Shown piece after piece: positions 7,732-17,017 of a DNA stretch of 26,573 nucleotides. Numbering within the stretch: position 1 is the stretch's first letter; each line of letters begins with the position of its first letter. Below the pieces are notes generated by a model, which saw only the letters and a program-made list of their open reading frames with translations, did no database searches and was not told the DNA's origin. Source of the DNA: JAPEKQ01 sp964597945 (GTDB taxonomy: Bacteria; Joyebacterota; Joyebacteria; Joyebacterales; Joyebacteraceae); contig CAZRAD010000019.1 in assembly GCA_964597945.1 (NCBI GenBank), forward strand, positions 1 through 26,573, given 5' to 3'. The position numbers were made by a program, and so were the translations under genes.

Positions 7732-9738
7732 ATGAACATGGCGCCAGTCGACTGGAGCATCGTCATCGCCGTCCTCGGCGTCATGGTCGTGGGCGTCTTC
7801 CTGAGCCGGCAGCACATGAAGAGCGTTGCCGACTTCCTCGCGGCGGGGCGGACGGCCGGCCGCTACGCGATCAGCATGGCGACGGGGATCGCGGGTCTGG
7901 GCGCGATCACGATCGTCGGGCTGCTCGAGATGAACTACGTGGCCGGGTTCTCGATGACATGGTGGGGGTTCACGATGAGCGTCGTGATCCTCATTCTCAC
8001 GGTCTCGGGATGGGTCATCTACCGGTTCCGTCAGACGAGGGCGCTGACGCTTGCGCAGTTCTTCGAGGCCCGCTACAGCAGGAACTTCCGCGTGTTCGCG
8101 GGGCTCATCGCGTTCCTCTCCGGACTGATCAACTTCGGCATCTTCCCGGCTGTCGGTGCGCGGTTCTTCATCTACTTCTGCGGCCTCCCGGCGGCGCTCC
8201 CGATCTTCGGACTGATGGTCCCGACCTACCCACTCGTGATGGCCGTTCTCCTGGTGCTTGCGCTCTTCTTCGTGTTCAGCGGCGGGCAGATCGCCGTGAT
8301 CATCACCGATTTCGCGCAGGGACTCTTCGTCAACATCGTGTTCATCGTCATCGTGCTCTACCTGTACACGCAGGTCGACTGGAGCCAGATCATCGAGGCG
8401 CTCGCGGCGGCGCCACAGGAGGCGTCGCTCATCAACCCGTTCAAGACGAGTCACATCGAGGACTTCAATCTCCTCTACTTCATCATCGGCATCGTCGGAG
8501 TTGTCTACGGCGCCATGTCGTGGCAGGGGACGCAGGCGTACAACAGCTCGGCGAAGAACGCGCACGAAGCGAAGATGGCCGGCGTGCTCGGGAACTGGAA
8601 AGGGTTCCCGCAGAACCTCTTCATCCTGTTCGTGCCGATCATCATCTACACGGTCATGCACCACCCGGACTTCAGCGCGATCGCGACCAACGTCCAGGGC
8701 GTGCTCGCCGGCCTCGGGAGCGAGGCGCTTCAGAACCAGCTCCGGGGTCCGGTCACGCTGACCATGCTGTTGCCCGTCGGGCTGATGGGCGCGTTCGCGG
8801 CCGTGATGCTCGCGGCGTTCGTCAGCACGCACGACACGTATCTGCACTCGTGGGGGAGCATCTTCATCCAGGACGTGGTGATGCCGTTTCGGAGGAAGCC
8901 GTTCACGCGCAAGCAGCACCTTCTCGCGCTCCGGCTGTCGATCCTCGGTGTCGCCGTCTTCATCTTCCTCTTCAGTCTGCTCTTCCAGCAGAGCCAGTAC
9001 ATTTTCCTGTTCTTCGCCATCACGGGTGCCATCTTCGCCGGCGGTTCGGGCGCCGTCATCATCGGCGGGCTCTACTGGCGCCGAGGAACCGCCCCCGCGG
9101 CATGGGGCGCGCTGATCACGGGTTCCGGCATCGCCGTCGGCGGCATTCTCATGCACCAGCTGCCCAAGGAGCTCTTCGAGTCGTCGCCGCTGATCGCGTC
9201 AAGGGCGGCGCAGGCCTGGTGGATACTCCGTCACTGGCTCTACAACATCAACGGCCAGCAGTACTGGGCGGTCGCGATGGGTGCGTCGGCCCTGATGTAC
9301 GTGACGATCTCCCTTCTCGGGCGCACGCAGCCGACCGATCTCGATCGGGTGCTCCACCGCGGGGAGTATGCGGTGGCCGGCGAGACCGAGGTCGTCAACG
9401 CCCAGCCCTCGCGCGGATGGCGCATGCTCGGGATGGGCAGGGAGTTTACCAGAGGTGACCGCATCATCTACATCGCGACCTACGCGCACACGGGCATCTG
9501 GATCCTCATCTTCATCGTCGGCACCATCTACAATCTGCATCACGATGTTCCCGACGAGGCGTGGGCGAACTTCTGGCGCATCTACTTCTTCATTCAGGTC
9601 GCGTTCTCGATCTTCGTGCTGCTCTGGTTCTCGATCGGCGGTTTCCGCGACATCGCGATGATGCTCAAGCGGCTGCGTGTCATGCAGCGCGACGAGGCGG
9701 ACGACGGCATGGTCGGACACGACGAGGAGACGCGATGA
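7732..9738 (+). CDS. Sodium:solute symporter family transporter
   Basis: A 668-residue integral membrane protein with about 14-15 hydrophobic helices, the size and hydropathy of the SSS (SGLT/PutP) family. Typical N-terminal features are 'FLSRQHMKSVADFLAAGRTAGRYAISMATGIAGLGAITIVGL', matching the family's 'R....S..DF.lAGR....w.ia.s..as..ga' block. A later segment, 'GLMGAFAAVMLAAFVSTHDTYLHSWGSIFIQDVVMPF', matches TM8 and the loop that follows, where Na+ ligands lie. The C-terminal extension has two more helices at about 580-655. It would import its substrate with Na+ across the inner membrane; gene context suggests a mannoside. AAGGAG is 6 nt before the ATG. Its stop overlaps the GH130 start (ATGA), indicating translational coupling. 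Confidence 0.93.
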   Translation: MNMAPVDWSIVIAVLGVMVVGVFLSRQHMKSVADFLAAGRTAGRYAISMATGIAGLGAITIVGLLEMNYVAGFSMTWWGFTMSVVILILTVSGWVIYRFRQTRALTLAQFFEARYSRNFRVFAGLIAFLSGLINFGIFPAVGARFFIYFCGLPAALPIFGLMVPTYPLVMAVLLVLALFFVFSGGQIAVIITDFAQGLFVNIVFIVIVLYLYTQVDWSQIIEALAAAPQEASLINPFKTSHIEDFNLLYFIIGIVGVVYGAMSWQGTQAYNSSAKNAHEAKMAGVLGNWKGFPQNLFILFVPIIIYTVMHHPDFSAIATNVQGVLAGLGSEALQNQLRGPVTLTMLLPVGLMGAFAAVMLAAFVSTHDTYLHSWGSIFIQDVVMPFRRKPFTRKQHLLALRLSILGVAVFIFLFSLLFQQSQYIFLFFAITGAIFAGGSGAVIIGGLYWRRGTAPAAWGALITGSGIAVGGILMHQLPKELFESSPLIASRAAQAWWILRHWLYNINGQQYWAVAMGASALMYVTISLLGRTQPTDLDRVLHRGEYAVAGETEVVNAQPSRGWRMLGMGREFTRGDRIIYIATYAHTGIWILIFIVGTIYNLHHDVPDEAWANFWRIYFFIQVAFSIFVLLWFSIGGFRDIAMMLKRLRVMQRDEADDGMVGHDEETR

Positions 9739-10784
9739 TCCTCACGCGAAGCGCATCGAACCCGATCCTCACCCGGGACGACATCCCCGACGTGGCGCCG
9801 GATGTCATTGACGTCACATCCGTCTTCAATCCCGGCGCCGCGGTCGTGGACGGGCGGCACCTTCTGCTTCTGCGAGTGCAGACGCGGGGACGGAGGACGC
9901 ACCTGATGATGGCCGAGAGTCGGCCCGGTGCGACCGGAGACCCCGGCGTCGACTTCGACGTCCGGCCGGAGCTCGTGGAACTCATCGGGTTCGAGAGGAT
10001 GGGGGAGACGGTCCACCACGTCTACGATCCGAGGATCACGCGGGTCGATGGGACGTGGCACGTTGTCCTTGCGGTCGATGTCGATTCGACGTGTCGGCTC
10101 GCCGTCGCGCGGACCGATGATTTCCGTCGGCTCGAGCTGGTCGGCGCAGTCGGCGAGGGACGGGACGATGGCGCGTCCGCGCCCGAGGGCGCATCATCGG
10201 TACAGGCCGACACCGCGCGCGCCTGGGACGCTGTTCGTAACGGTGTGCTCTTCCCCGAGCGGATCGGCGGGCGATACGCGATGCTCCTGCGGCCGAACCG
10301 CGTCAGCGCGGGCGAGGGACTCACGAGCGGTGACACCATCACGCTCGCAACTTCGGAAGATCTCAGGAGCTGGCGCGACGATGGCGACGTGATGTCTGGC
10401 CGCTGGCACTACTGGGACGAGTTCATCGGTCCGGGACCACCGCCCATCAAGACTCGCGAGGGGTGGCTGCTCGTGTATCACGGAATCGCCACGCACCTCG
10501 TCGGCTCATGGATCTACCAGGCGGGCGTCGTCCTGCTCGACCTTGATGACCCGACGCGCGTCATCGCGCGCGGCCGGGACAATGTGCTCGAGCCCCGCGA
10601 GACATGGGAGATGACGGGCCAGGTGCCGAACGTCGTCTTCCCGTCGGGGCTCACGGTCGATACGGCCGCGGACGGGTTCGCCGAGGCGGGCAGTGAACTT
10701 CGCCTCTACTACGGCGCGGCCGATACGTGCGTCGGACTCGCGACCACGACGGTCGGCAGACTCCTCGAGGCCTGCCGACGATAG
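9735..10784 (+). CDS. GH130 family beta-mannoside phosphorylase
   Basis: A 349-residue protein with the five-bladed propeller pattern of GH130 (usual length 320-400). It opens 'NPILTRDDIPDV...VFNPGA', the standard GH130 start. Asp98 in 'YDPRIT' is in the position of the family's catalytic proton donor. 'ATSEDLRSWR' and 'GWLLVYHGI' are further family blocks. GH130 enzymes phosphorolyse beta-mannosidic links (Man-beta-1,4-Glc, Man-beta-1,4-GlcNAc, beta-1,2-mannobiose and others) to release alpha-mannose-1-phosphate in the cytoplasm. A longer upstream frame exists, but ATG 9735 overlaps the symporter stop and begins the family's conserved N-terminus. Exact substrate cannot be decided; GH38 neighbours and a symporter point to mannose-rich glycans or oligosaccharides. 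Confidence 0.92.
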   Translation: MILTRSASNPILTRDDIPDVAPDVIDVTSVFNPGAAVVDGRHLLLLRVQTRGRRTHLMMAESRPGATGDPGVDFDVRPELVELIGFERMGETVHHVYDPRITRVDGTWHVVLAVDVDSTCRLAVARTDDFRRLELVGAVGEGRDDGASAPEGASSVQADTARAWDAVRNGVLFPERIGGRYAMLLRPNRVSAGEGLTSGDTITLATSEDLRSWRDDGDVMSGRWHYWDEFIGPGPPPIKTREGWLLVYHGIATHLVGSWIYQAGVVLLDLDDPTRVIARGRDNVLEPRETWEMTGQVPNVVFPSGLTVDTAADGFAEAGSELRLYYGAADTCVGLATTTVGRLLEACRR

Positions 10785-10854
10785 CCTCTTCTCGCCTGCG
10801 GCAGCGTCAGGCATGTCGACGCCATGCTCATCTGTTCATCCGAAAGGACCTCCG

Positions 10855-13629
10855 ATGCCCCCGCGCAAGGCCTTCATCGTCTCGCACACCCACTGGGACC
10901 GTGAGTGGTATCTGACGTTCCACGAGTTCCGCGTGAACCTCGTGCGCGTGGTCGCAGGTGTGCTCGACGCGCTCGAGTCGGATGAGGCGTTCCGCTGCTT
11001 CGTGCTCGACGGACAGGCGGTCGTTCTGGAGGACTACCTTGAGGCGCGGCCGGACGACGAGGAGCGAGTGCGGCGACTCGTCCGGAGCGGCGCTCTCATC
11101 ATCGGTCCGTGGTATCAGCTTCCCGACGAGTTCCTCGTCAGCGCCGAGGCGCACGTCCGAAACCTCAGTCTCGGTCACCGCGTCTGCGCGCGGTTTGGAC
11201 CTGTCCAGAAGGTTGGATACGTCCCCGATTCGTTCGGTCACATCGCGCAGATGCCGCAGCTTCTGCGCGGTGCGGGGATCGACTCGTTCGTCTACTGGCG
11301 CGGCAACGGTGATGAGCTTGAGGATCTCGGGCTGGAATACCTGTGGGCCGCCCCCGACGGGAGCGAGGTCACCGCCGTCAATCAGTTCGGCGGGTACTGC
11401 AACGCGGCCGGACTCGGGCTCGCGGAGATCTGGCACGCGCACACGAGGCGCGAGGTCGACGTCGACCGCGCGGTGGCCAAGGTGGGCGAGCTCTTCGAGC
11501 GGATGGATGAGCGCAGCAACGGCGACGTCTACCTGCTCTCCAACGGGTGCGACCACTTCCCCAGGCAACAGCGGTTCAGCGACGTACTCACCGCACTTGA
11601 GACTGCATTCCCAGAGACCGAATTCGCCCACACCGGGTTCGCTGAGTTCGTCGAGGCCATCAAGGCGGGTGGGCTCGCCAAGAAGCGACACGCCGGCGAA
11701 CTCCTTGGCGGGCGCTACTCCCACATCCTCTCGGGTGTCTGGTCGGCCCGGATGCCTCTCAAGCAGATGAACGACGCCGCGCAAACGATGCTTGCCGACG
11801 TGCTCGAGCCGGTCATGTCCTACGCGCGCTTCGGACTCGGGGCCGAGTATCCGGACGGACAGCTTGACTACGCGTGGAAGCTGCTACTCAAGAACCACCC
11901 GCACGACTCCATCTGCGGGTGCAGCACCGACGAGGTTCATCGAGACATGGTCCCGCGCTTCCGCGGCGTCCTCGAGACGGGAGACCGGCTGCTGTCGAAC
12001 ACGCTCGACGGGATGGTGCCGGCGTTCGCCAGGCACGAGGCGGACGACCGAGCGACCGCCATCTGCGTTGTGAACCCGCTGCCCATGCGGCGCACGGAGG
12101 TCGTGCGGAGAATGGTCGTGCTCCAGCCGTTCGGCGTCGAACCTGATCAGCTCCGGCTGTTCAACGAGGACCGACGGGAGGTCCCGTTCACCATCGTCGA
12201 GAAGATCTTCGTGGAACGGTTCTGGGGGATCGACTACCGCGGCCTGCTCTCGGAGCAGGCGCAGCGCGAGCAGTTTGACATCTATCGGTCGCAGTTCGGG
12301 CACCGCATCATCCGCCCGGAGAGCGAACGGGAGACGGCCGACTGCTTCCTGACCATCGAGTTCGAAGCGAAGGACCTCCCGGCGCTCGGTCATGCGGTCT
12401 ACTTCCTGACGGCAGACAGCCCATCCGGCGGTGCCCCGTCGCGACCCGAGCCGGCTGTGACGGTGGCAGAAGACACGCTTCGGAACGAGTTCGTCGAGGT
12501 GCGGCTCCATCCGAACGGTACCTTCGACCTGACCGATCTGGCCACCGGAGCGCTTCGCCCCGGTCTGAACCTGCTCGAGGATGTCGAGGACATCGGGGAC
12601 GAGTACGACTACTCGCATGGACCGGACAGCCTGACCGTAACGTCGCAGGATGTCACGCCCGGTGAAGTTCGCGTCGTCGACGATACCGGTCTCCGCGGCG
12701 TGCTCGATGCAGCATTCGTGCTGCGGCTTCCTGCACGCATCGAGGATGATCGAACGGCGAGGAGCGATGAGTTCGTCGACTGCGGCGTCCGCGTGAGCGT
12801 TGCGCTCGCGAAGGGCCGCCCGCTGGTCGACGTAACAGTCGAGTTCGACAACGCTGCGGAGGACCACCGACTCAGGGCGGTATTCCCGACCGGAGTTGTG
12901 ACCGACAGCATCACGTCGGACGGGCACTTCCTGCTCAACGAGCGCGCGATCGGTCCGGTTCAGCACGATGATTGGGTTCAGCCGCCACCGGCCACCGTGC
13001 CCCAGCAGGAGTTCTCGCTGGTCGACGATGGAAAGAGCGGACTCGCCGTCCTCAACCAGGGGCTCCCCGAGATCGAGGCATCGCGCGATAGAGACGCTCG
13101 CGCCGTGCTCTCGCTGACGCTTCTAAGGTCTGTCGGGTGGCTGTCGCGTGATGACTTCCCGACAAGACGGAGCCAGAATGCCGGACCGACGCTGTTCACG
13201 CCCGAGGCACAGTGTCCGGGACGGCACATCTTCCGCTACGCTGTGGCTCCTGTTGCCGGTGGAGCACTCGGGGCCGGACTCCCGGCGCTCTCGAAGCGCT
13301 GGCGGGTCCCGCCGCTGACGAGGCAGGGAGTGGAGGACGGGATGCGCGAGGGCGGAGCGAGTCTTCTTTCGACCACTCGCGGTGAGATTCGAGTCTCCGC
13401 GGTCAAGCGGCATGCCGTGCGTGACACGCTCGTCGTGCGGATGTGCAACCTATCGGACCGACCGGTCGATGAGACGCTCACGCTCGCCAGACGGGTCCGC
13501 GAGGCGTGGCGGACGAATCTGCTCGAGGAGCGGGGAGCCGGCATCGCGGTGACCGATGGATTCCAGATCCCGGTCTCGCTCGGTCCGCACGAGATCGCCA
13601 CGGTCGAGATCCAGTTCGAGGGGGAGTGA
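10855..13629 (+). CDS. GH38 alpha-mannosidase
   Basis: A 924-residue enzyme, the usual size of bacterial GH38. Metal-site residues are in 'SHTHWDREW' (His13, Asp15), the nucleophile Asp125 is in 'YVPDSFGHIAQMPQLLRGAG', and His350 is in 'KNHPHDSICGC'. Together these are the standard GH38 active-site set. The middle three-helix domain and C-terminal beta-sandwich domains ('NEFVEVRLHPNGTFDLTDLATG' near 543) follow. It has no signal peptide, so it acts in the cytoplasm and would remove alpha-linked mannose from imported oligosaccharides. The open frame extends upstream to 10693 inside the GH130 gene, but ATG 10855 has AAAGGA 6 nt before it and gives the family N-terminus. It lies 70 nt after GH130. 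Confidence 0.94.
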   Translation: MPPRKAFIVSHTHWDREWYLTFHEFRVNLVRVVAGVLDALESDEAFRCFVLDGQAVVLEDYLEARPDDEERVRRLVRSGALIIGPWYQLPDEFLVSAEAHVRNLSLGHRVCARFGPVQKVGYVPDSFGHIAQMPQLLRGAGIDSFVYWRGNGDELEDLGLEYLWAAPDGSEVTAVNQFGGYCNAAGLGLAEIWHAHTRREVDVDRAVAKVGELFERMDERSNGDVYLLSNGCDHFPRQQRFSDVLTALETAFPETEFAHTGFAEFVEAIKAGGLAKKRHAGELLGGRYSHILSGVWSARMPLKQMNDAAQTMLADVLEPVMSYARFGLGAEYPDGQLDYAWKLLLKNHPHDSICGCSTDEVHRDMVPRFRGVLETGDRLLSNTLDGMVPAFARHEADDRATAICVVNPLPMRRTEVVRRMVVLQPFGVEPDQLRLFNEDRREVPFTIVEKIFVERFWGIDYRGLLSEQAQREQFDIYRSQFGHRIIRPESERETADCFLTIEFEAKDLPALGHAVYFLTADSPSGGAPSRPEPAVTVAEDTLRNEFVEVRLHPNGTFDLTDLATGALRPGLNLLEDVEDIGDEYDYSHGPDSLTVTSQDVTPGEVRVVDDTGLRGVLDAAFVLRLPARIEDDRTARSDEFVDCGVRVSVALAKGRPLVDVTVEFDNAAEDHRLRAVFPTGVVTDSITSDGHFLLNERAIGPVQHDDWVQPPPATVPQQEFSLVDDGKSGLAVLNQGLPEIEASRDRDARAVLSLTLLRSVGWLSRDDFPTRRSQNAGPTLFTPEAQCPGRHIFRYAVAPVAGGALGAGLPALSKRWRVPPLTRQGVEDGMREGGASLLSTTRGEIRVSAVKRHAVRDTLVVRMCNLSDRPVDETLTLARRVREAWRTNLLEERGAGIAVTDGFQIPVSLGPHEIATVEIQFEGE

Positions 13630-13631
13630 GC

Positions 13632-14327
13632 GTGAGTGACTCACCGCATATAGGGACACTCAACGAGCAGGCGCTTCATGCATCGCTCAAGGAGTGGTAC
13701 GCCGAACCCGGAGACCGGTTCGAGGTCCCGCTCGACGGCTTCGCTATCGACATCGTCCGAGGCGAGCTGCTCATCGAGATACAGACCCGCGGCTTCTCCT
13801 CGATCCGCCGCAAGCTCGAGCGCCTGGTCGAGACGCATCGCGTGCGCCTGGTCCATCCGCTCCCCGTCGAGAAGTGGATCGTGAAGCGTCCCCGGAAGAA
13901 GCGCGGCAAGGAGACACGCCGCCGCTCACCAAAGCACTGCACGCCGATCGACGCGTTCGTCGAGCTGGTCCGTCTTCCGCGACTCCTCAAGCATCCGAAC
14001 TTCGAGTTCGAGCTCCTGCTGACGCACGAGGAGGAGGTCCGCAGCTACGACGGGACGAAGGGGTGGCGGAAGAGGGGATGGGTGACCGACGAGCGACGGT
14101 TGATCGAGGTCGTCGGACGCGAACGCATCGCGACCGTTGCCGACGCGCTCGCGTACGTTCCGGAAGACCTCAAGGAGCCGTTCGACACCGCGGCTCTCGG
14201 TCACGCCGTAGACCGCCCCAGATGGGTCGCGCAGAAGATGGCGTACTGTCTCCGGGAGACGGGCGCCATCGAGATCTCCGGCAAGAGCGGCAACGCGCTG
14301 CTGTACGTTCGGTCCGGCAAGCGGTAG
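13632..14327 (+). CDS. Uncharacterised conserved protein, possible PD-(D/E)XK nuclease fold
   Basis: A 231-residue basic protein that I cannot assign to a named family. Residues 11-60 read as helix, strand, strand, helix with Glu12, Asp40 in 'GFAIDIV' and Glu49-Ile-Gln51 in 'ELLIEIQTR'. This D-X8-E-X-Q layout resembles the PD-(D/E)XK nuclease core, with Gln replacing the usual Lys. Residues 85-100 are strongly basic (KRPRKKRGKETRRR). 'EVRSYDGTKGWRKRGWVTDERRLIEV' and a C-terminal winged-helix-like segment ('RWVAQKMAYCLRETGAIEISG') follow. I recall similar uncharacterised proteins in other bacteria, which is memory and not a search. GTG 13632 is preferred over GTG 13626 because the G-rich ribosome binding site at about 13619-13625 needs the extra spacing. 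It starts 2 nt after the mannosidase stop. Confidence 0.72.
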   Translation: MSDSPHIGTLNEQALHASLKEWYAEPGDRFEVPLDGFAIDIVRGELLIEIQTRGFSSIRRKLERLVETHRVRLVHPLPVEKWIVKRPRKKRGKETRRRSPKHCTPIDAFVELVRLPRLLKHPNFEFELLLTHEEEVRSYDGTKGWRKRGWVTDERRLIEVVGRERIATVADALAYVPEDLKEPFDTAALGHAVDRPRWVAQKMAYCLRETGAIEISGKSGNALLYVRSGKR

Positions 14328-14380
14328 CCGCGCGGGAATGCGCGGCCGACGAGTATGAGACCGCGGGGGCACAGAGAGAG

Positions 14381-14405
14381 ACGGCGGGGCCGATGGCCCC
14401 GCCGT
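14381..14405. terminator. Strong hairpin between convergent genes
   Basis: A perfect 11-bp GC-rich stem (14381-14391 with 14395-14405) has a three-base loop. Stops of converging genes lie 54 nt to the left and 30 nt to the right. Flanking T content is low on both strands, but position and stem strength suit a bidirectional terminator. A smaller 6-bp hairpin lies at 14328-14345, directly after the plus-strand stop. Confidence 0.7.
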
Positions 14406-14434
14406 TCTCGTGTCGGGCTTGATCCCCGGTGGTG

Positions 14435-16909
14435 CTACTTGACCAAAACCATCTTCCTCGTCGCGACGCTCTCGCCGGCGATGAGCCTGACGAAGTAGAC
14501 GCCCGAGCCGACGGCGTCGCCGTGCGAGTCCCTGCCGTGCCAGATCGCTTCGTGCGGACCGGCGTCACGCTGGCCGCTCTCGAGGACGGTCACGAGCCTG
14601 CCGCGCACGTCGTAGACCGCCAGTTCGACCTGTGCCGGACTTGGGAGCGAGAACGCGATGTTCGCGGTCGGGTTGAACGGGTTCGGTCGCACCGGGTGGA
14701 GCTTCACGTCGCGGATGAGTTCCGGCTCCTCGACGCTAGAGCCCTCACCGCTGATGCCCCAGATCTCGACGTCGTCGATGTTCCAGCCGCAGTACTGCCA
14801 TCCGCCGTCGGTGACGCCCATCGTCCAGCGGAGGTAGACGGTCTCCGCGTCGTCGGCGACCGAAGAGATGTCGATGCTCATCTGTGTCCACGCGTTGTCG
14901 GTGATCTCCTCGGTGTTCTCCCAGAGCGTGGTCCATGAGGAGCCGTCGGCGCTCGCGCGGATGTAGGCGTGGTCGTACTCGGGCGTCTCGACGCCGAGCC
15001 ATCTCCAGAACCTCAGGTGCGTGTTGTAGAGGTCGCTGCAGTCGATGGACGTCGTCGTCAGGTGTGACTCATCCAGGTTGTTCGGATAGTCACCGCCGAG
15101 GTTGTACCCGTAGACGTCGTCTCCCGTGTACGCGGAGGTCGGGTCGGGGTTGCCGTACTGCCCGCCGCCGCCCGTGGGCTGTCCGTACGCCCAGTCGTCC
15201 TCGGTCGTCCAGCCCGGGTCGGTGTCGAGCGTCCACTCGTACTGCTTCTCGCTCGTCCCGATGGCGACGACAACGTCGCGTGTCGTATCACCCAGACCGT
15301 TGGAGAGGTTGCGGAACGAGATCGACGCGACGTGTGCTCCGTCGGGGAGGGTCTCGGCGTTCGAGTTGATCGTGACCGTGACCGTGGCCGGAACGCCGGG
15401 TGTCAGCGAACCTCCGGTGTCACCCGAGAGTGAGACCCACGTCGCCGACGAGGGGATCACCTCGACCTGGTAGTTGGCCGGGGCGTCGCCGCGGTACTCC
15501 ATCACGTAGTCCTGGCTCACCGGAGTGAACGGGCCGCCGCTCGGTCCCTCGGACTTGAAGTGCGTGCCCGGGTCGATCGAGAGCCCGGCGTCGATCGTGA
15601 GCGCCTTCATGCAGAAATTGCCCGTCTGGCTCCACTGCCCGTCGTCGAAATCGTAGAAGTCGAGCCACTCGCCACCGCTCTTGTAGTAGCTCTCGCCGGC
15701 GTTTGCCACCGAAGCGACGATCGTGCGGTAGTCCGCGCCGAGCAGGACCGGAACGTCGGACGTGCGGTCGTACGGGTGGCCGCCCTGCGAGAGCTCGAGG
15801 TAGACGTAGAAGTCGTTCCCCGCGTAGAGATTCGCGGTCGGATCGAGATCGACCGTGTGAAGTCCGGCGTGATCGTACGTGCCGGTCTCCTCCGCCATGA
15901 GGTCGGAGAGCGTACCCCCCGAGAATGTGTCGTAGATGCGGACCGTGTAGTCGACGGTGTCGACAGCCGTGAAGAAGTTCACCGCCTTGAGGAGTTCGTC
16001 GCCATCGGCAACGAATGCGTTCATGGCCTCGGTCGCGACGGTGAGCGTGTCGCGCCAGCCGTGGTAGTCGTGGTAGTACACGTGCTCGTATTCAAGCGGC
16101 TCCACGCCGCGGAACACGATAGCTCCCATCTCCTCGTTCTGAGCGCAGTGCTTGTCGTAGTAGGAGATCCAGAAGTAGCCGCTGTAGCCCCAGCCGGAGC
16201 CCCAGCTGTTCTTGCAGAGCCAGGCGCCGGGCCCCGGAGCCTGCGTGCTCTTGTTGTCGTCCCATCCGATGATGGCGACCGCGTGGTTCGGTTCCCAGCT
16301 GTGGGTGGGCGGCTGGTAGTGGATGTAGTTGGACATGAACTGGGCATCGTAGCAGAGACACGTGCCGACGACGCCATAATCGATCACGGCCTGCTTGATC
16401 TCGTCGATGTGTTCGAGGTTCTCGCCGGCGACGTGCCACTCGACGTCGCGCGGGTAGTAGTAGTGAAAGCTCGGGTCGTATCGGAGCGGGGGAGAGCTGT
16501 AGGACTGCCCGTCGATGTCGCGGACGGCTCCCTCGAGACGGGCGAGGTACGCGGTGGTCACACGGTAGTCGCCGCCCTGGTGTATCTCCAGTCCGCCTGC
16601 GTCCGGAAAGATGTCCTGATTGTACTCGCTGTTGAATCCGTTCCACCAGTCGAGATGGTACTCGGCCAGGTTCGGCTCGCCGGTCTCGCCGGCTGCCGCC
16701 CAGACGCCCGTCATCAGGAGGTTGCCCTCCATGGCGGCCATCGCCCCGTGCGTCCAGCAGGTACCGCCGGTCTGGCTCTTGACGGAGGTGACGTAGTTCT
16801 CGCCGCCGACGTTCCGGAGATCGTACGTGGCCGGCGGGTCGGCTGCGGCGGTCATCGCAAGCACGACCGTGAGGACGAGCGTGCTCAGCACAAGAGCTCT
16901 GCGTACCAT
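14435..16909 (-). CDS. Secreted papain-family (C1A) protease with FlgD-like C-terminal tail
   Basis: An 824-residue exported protein. Signal peptide: residues 1-23 ('MVRRALVLSTLVLTVVLAMT'). The papain catalytic set is visible: Cys51 in 'SQTGGTCWTHGAMAAME', His209 in 'PNHAVAIIGWDD' and Asn234 in 'CKNSWGSGWGYSGYFWISY'. There is no obvious inhibitory propeptide, because the mature domain starts right after the signal peptide ('YDLRNVGGENYVTSVKSQ'). Next come an Ig-like region ('SSATWVSLSGDTGGSLTPGV'), a MAM/jelly-roll domain (about 585-730) and a C-terminal FlgD-like module with 'VRPNPFNPTANIAFSLPSPAQ' and 'GSGVYFVRLIAG'. Such tails are common in secreted proteins of FCB-type bacteria. ATG 16909 is chosen because AAGGAG lies 7 nt upstream; ATG 16927 is an alternative. 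It is monocistronic with its own promoter. Confidence 0.92.
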   Translation of the reverse strand: MVRRALVLSTLVLTVVLAMTAAADPPATYDLRNVGGENYVTSVKSQTGGTCWTHGAMAAMEGNLLMTGVWAAAGETGEPNLAEYHLDWWNGFNSEYNQDIFPDAGGLEIHQGGDYRVTTAYLARLEGAVRDIDGQSYSSPPLRYDPSFHYYYPRDVEWHVAGENLEHIDEIKQAVIDYGVVGTCLCYDAQFMSNYIHYQPPTHSWEPNHAVAIIGWDDNKSTQAPGPGAWLCKNSWGSGWGYSGYFWISYYDKHCAQNEEMGAIVFRGVEPLEYEHVYYHDYHGWRDTLTVATEAMNAFVADGDELLKAVNFFTAVDTVDYTVRIYDTFSGGTLSDLMAEETGTYDHAGLHTVDLDPTANLYAGNDFYVYLELSQGGHPYDRTSDVPVLLGADYRTIVASVANAGESYYKSGGEWLDFYDFDDGQWSQTGNFCMKALTIDAGLSIDPGTHFKSEGPSGGPFTPVSQDYVMEYRGDAPANYQVEVIPSSATWVSLSGDTGGSLTPGVPATVTVTINSNAETLPDGAHVASISFRNLSNGLGDTTRDVVVAIGTSEKQYEWTLDTDPGWTTEDDWAYGQPTGGGGQYGNPDPTSAYTGDDVYGYNLGGDYPNNLDESHLTTTSIDCSDLYNTHLRFWRWLGVETPEYDHAYIRASADGSSWTTLWENTEEITDNAWTQMSIDISSVADDAETVYLRWTMGVTDGGWQYCGWNIDDVEIWGISGEGSSVEEPELIRDVKLHPVRPNPFNPTANIAFSLPSPAQVELAVYDVRGRLVTVLESGQRDAGPHEAIWHGRDSHGDAVGSGVYFVRLIAGESVATRKMVLVK

Positions 16910-17017
16910 TCTTCGCTCCTTGCCCATGACGGGGACTGCTCCTGTATAGAATGACATGCGCTGCGCGGGCAGCGCGTCCAGTTCCGGGGGGGAGACCGTG
17001 AACATGGTCACCAGTTC

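Noticed and set aside
7282..9156. Long open minus-strand frame (about 624 codons) opposite the CBM9-like and symporter genes
   Set aside because: It lies wholly over well-supported plus-strand genes, is very rich in Arg, Asp, Glu and His, and shows no family motifs. It is an expected by-product of high-GC codon usage.
11884..12966. Open minus-strand frame within the GH38 gene
   Set aside because: It is the antisense shadow of a clear GH38 enzyme and has no supporting motifs.
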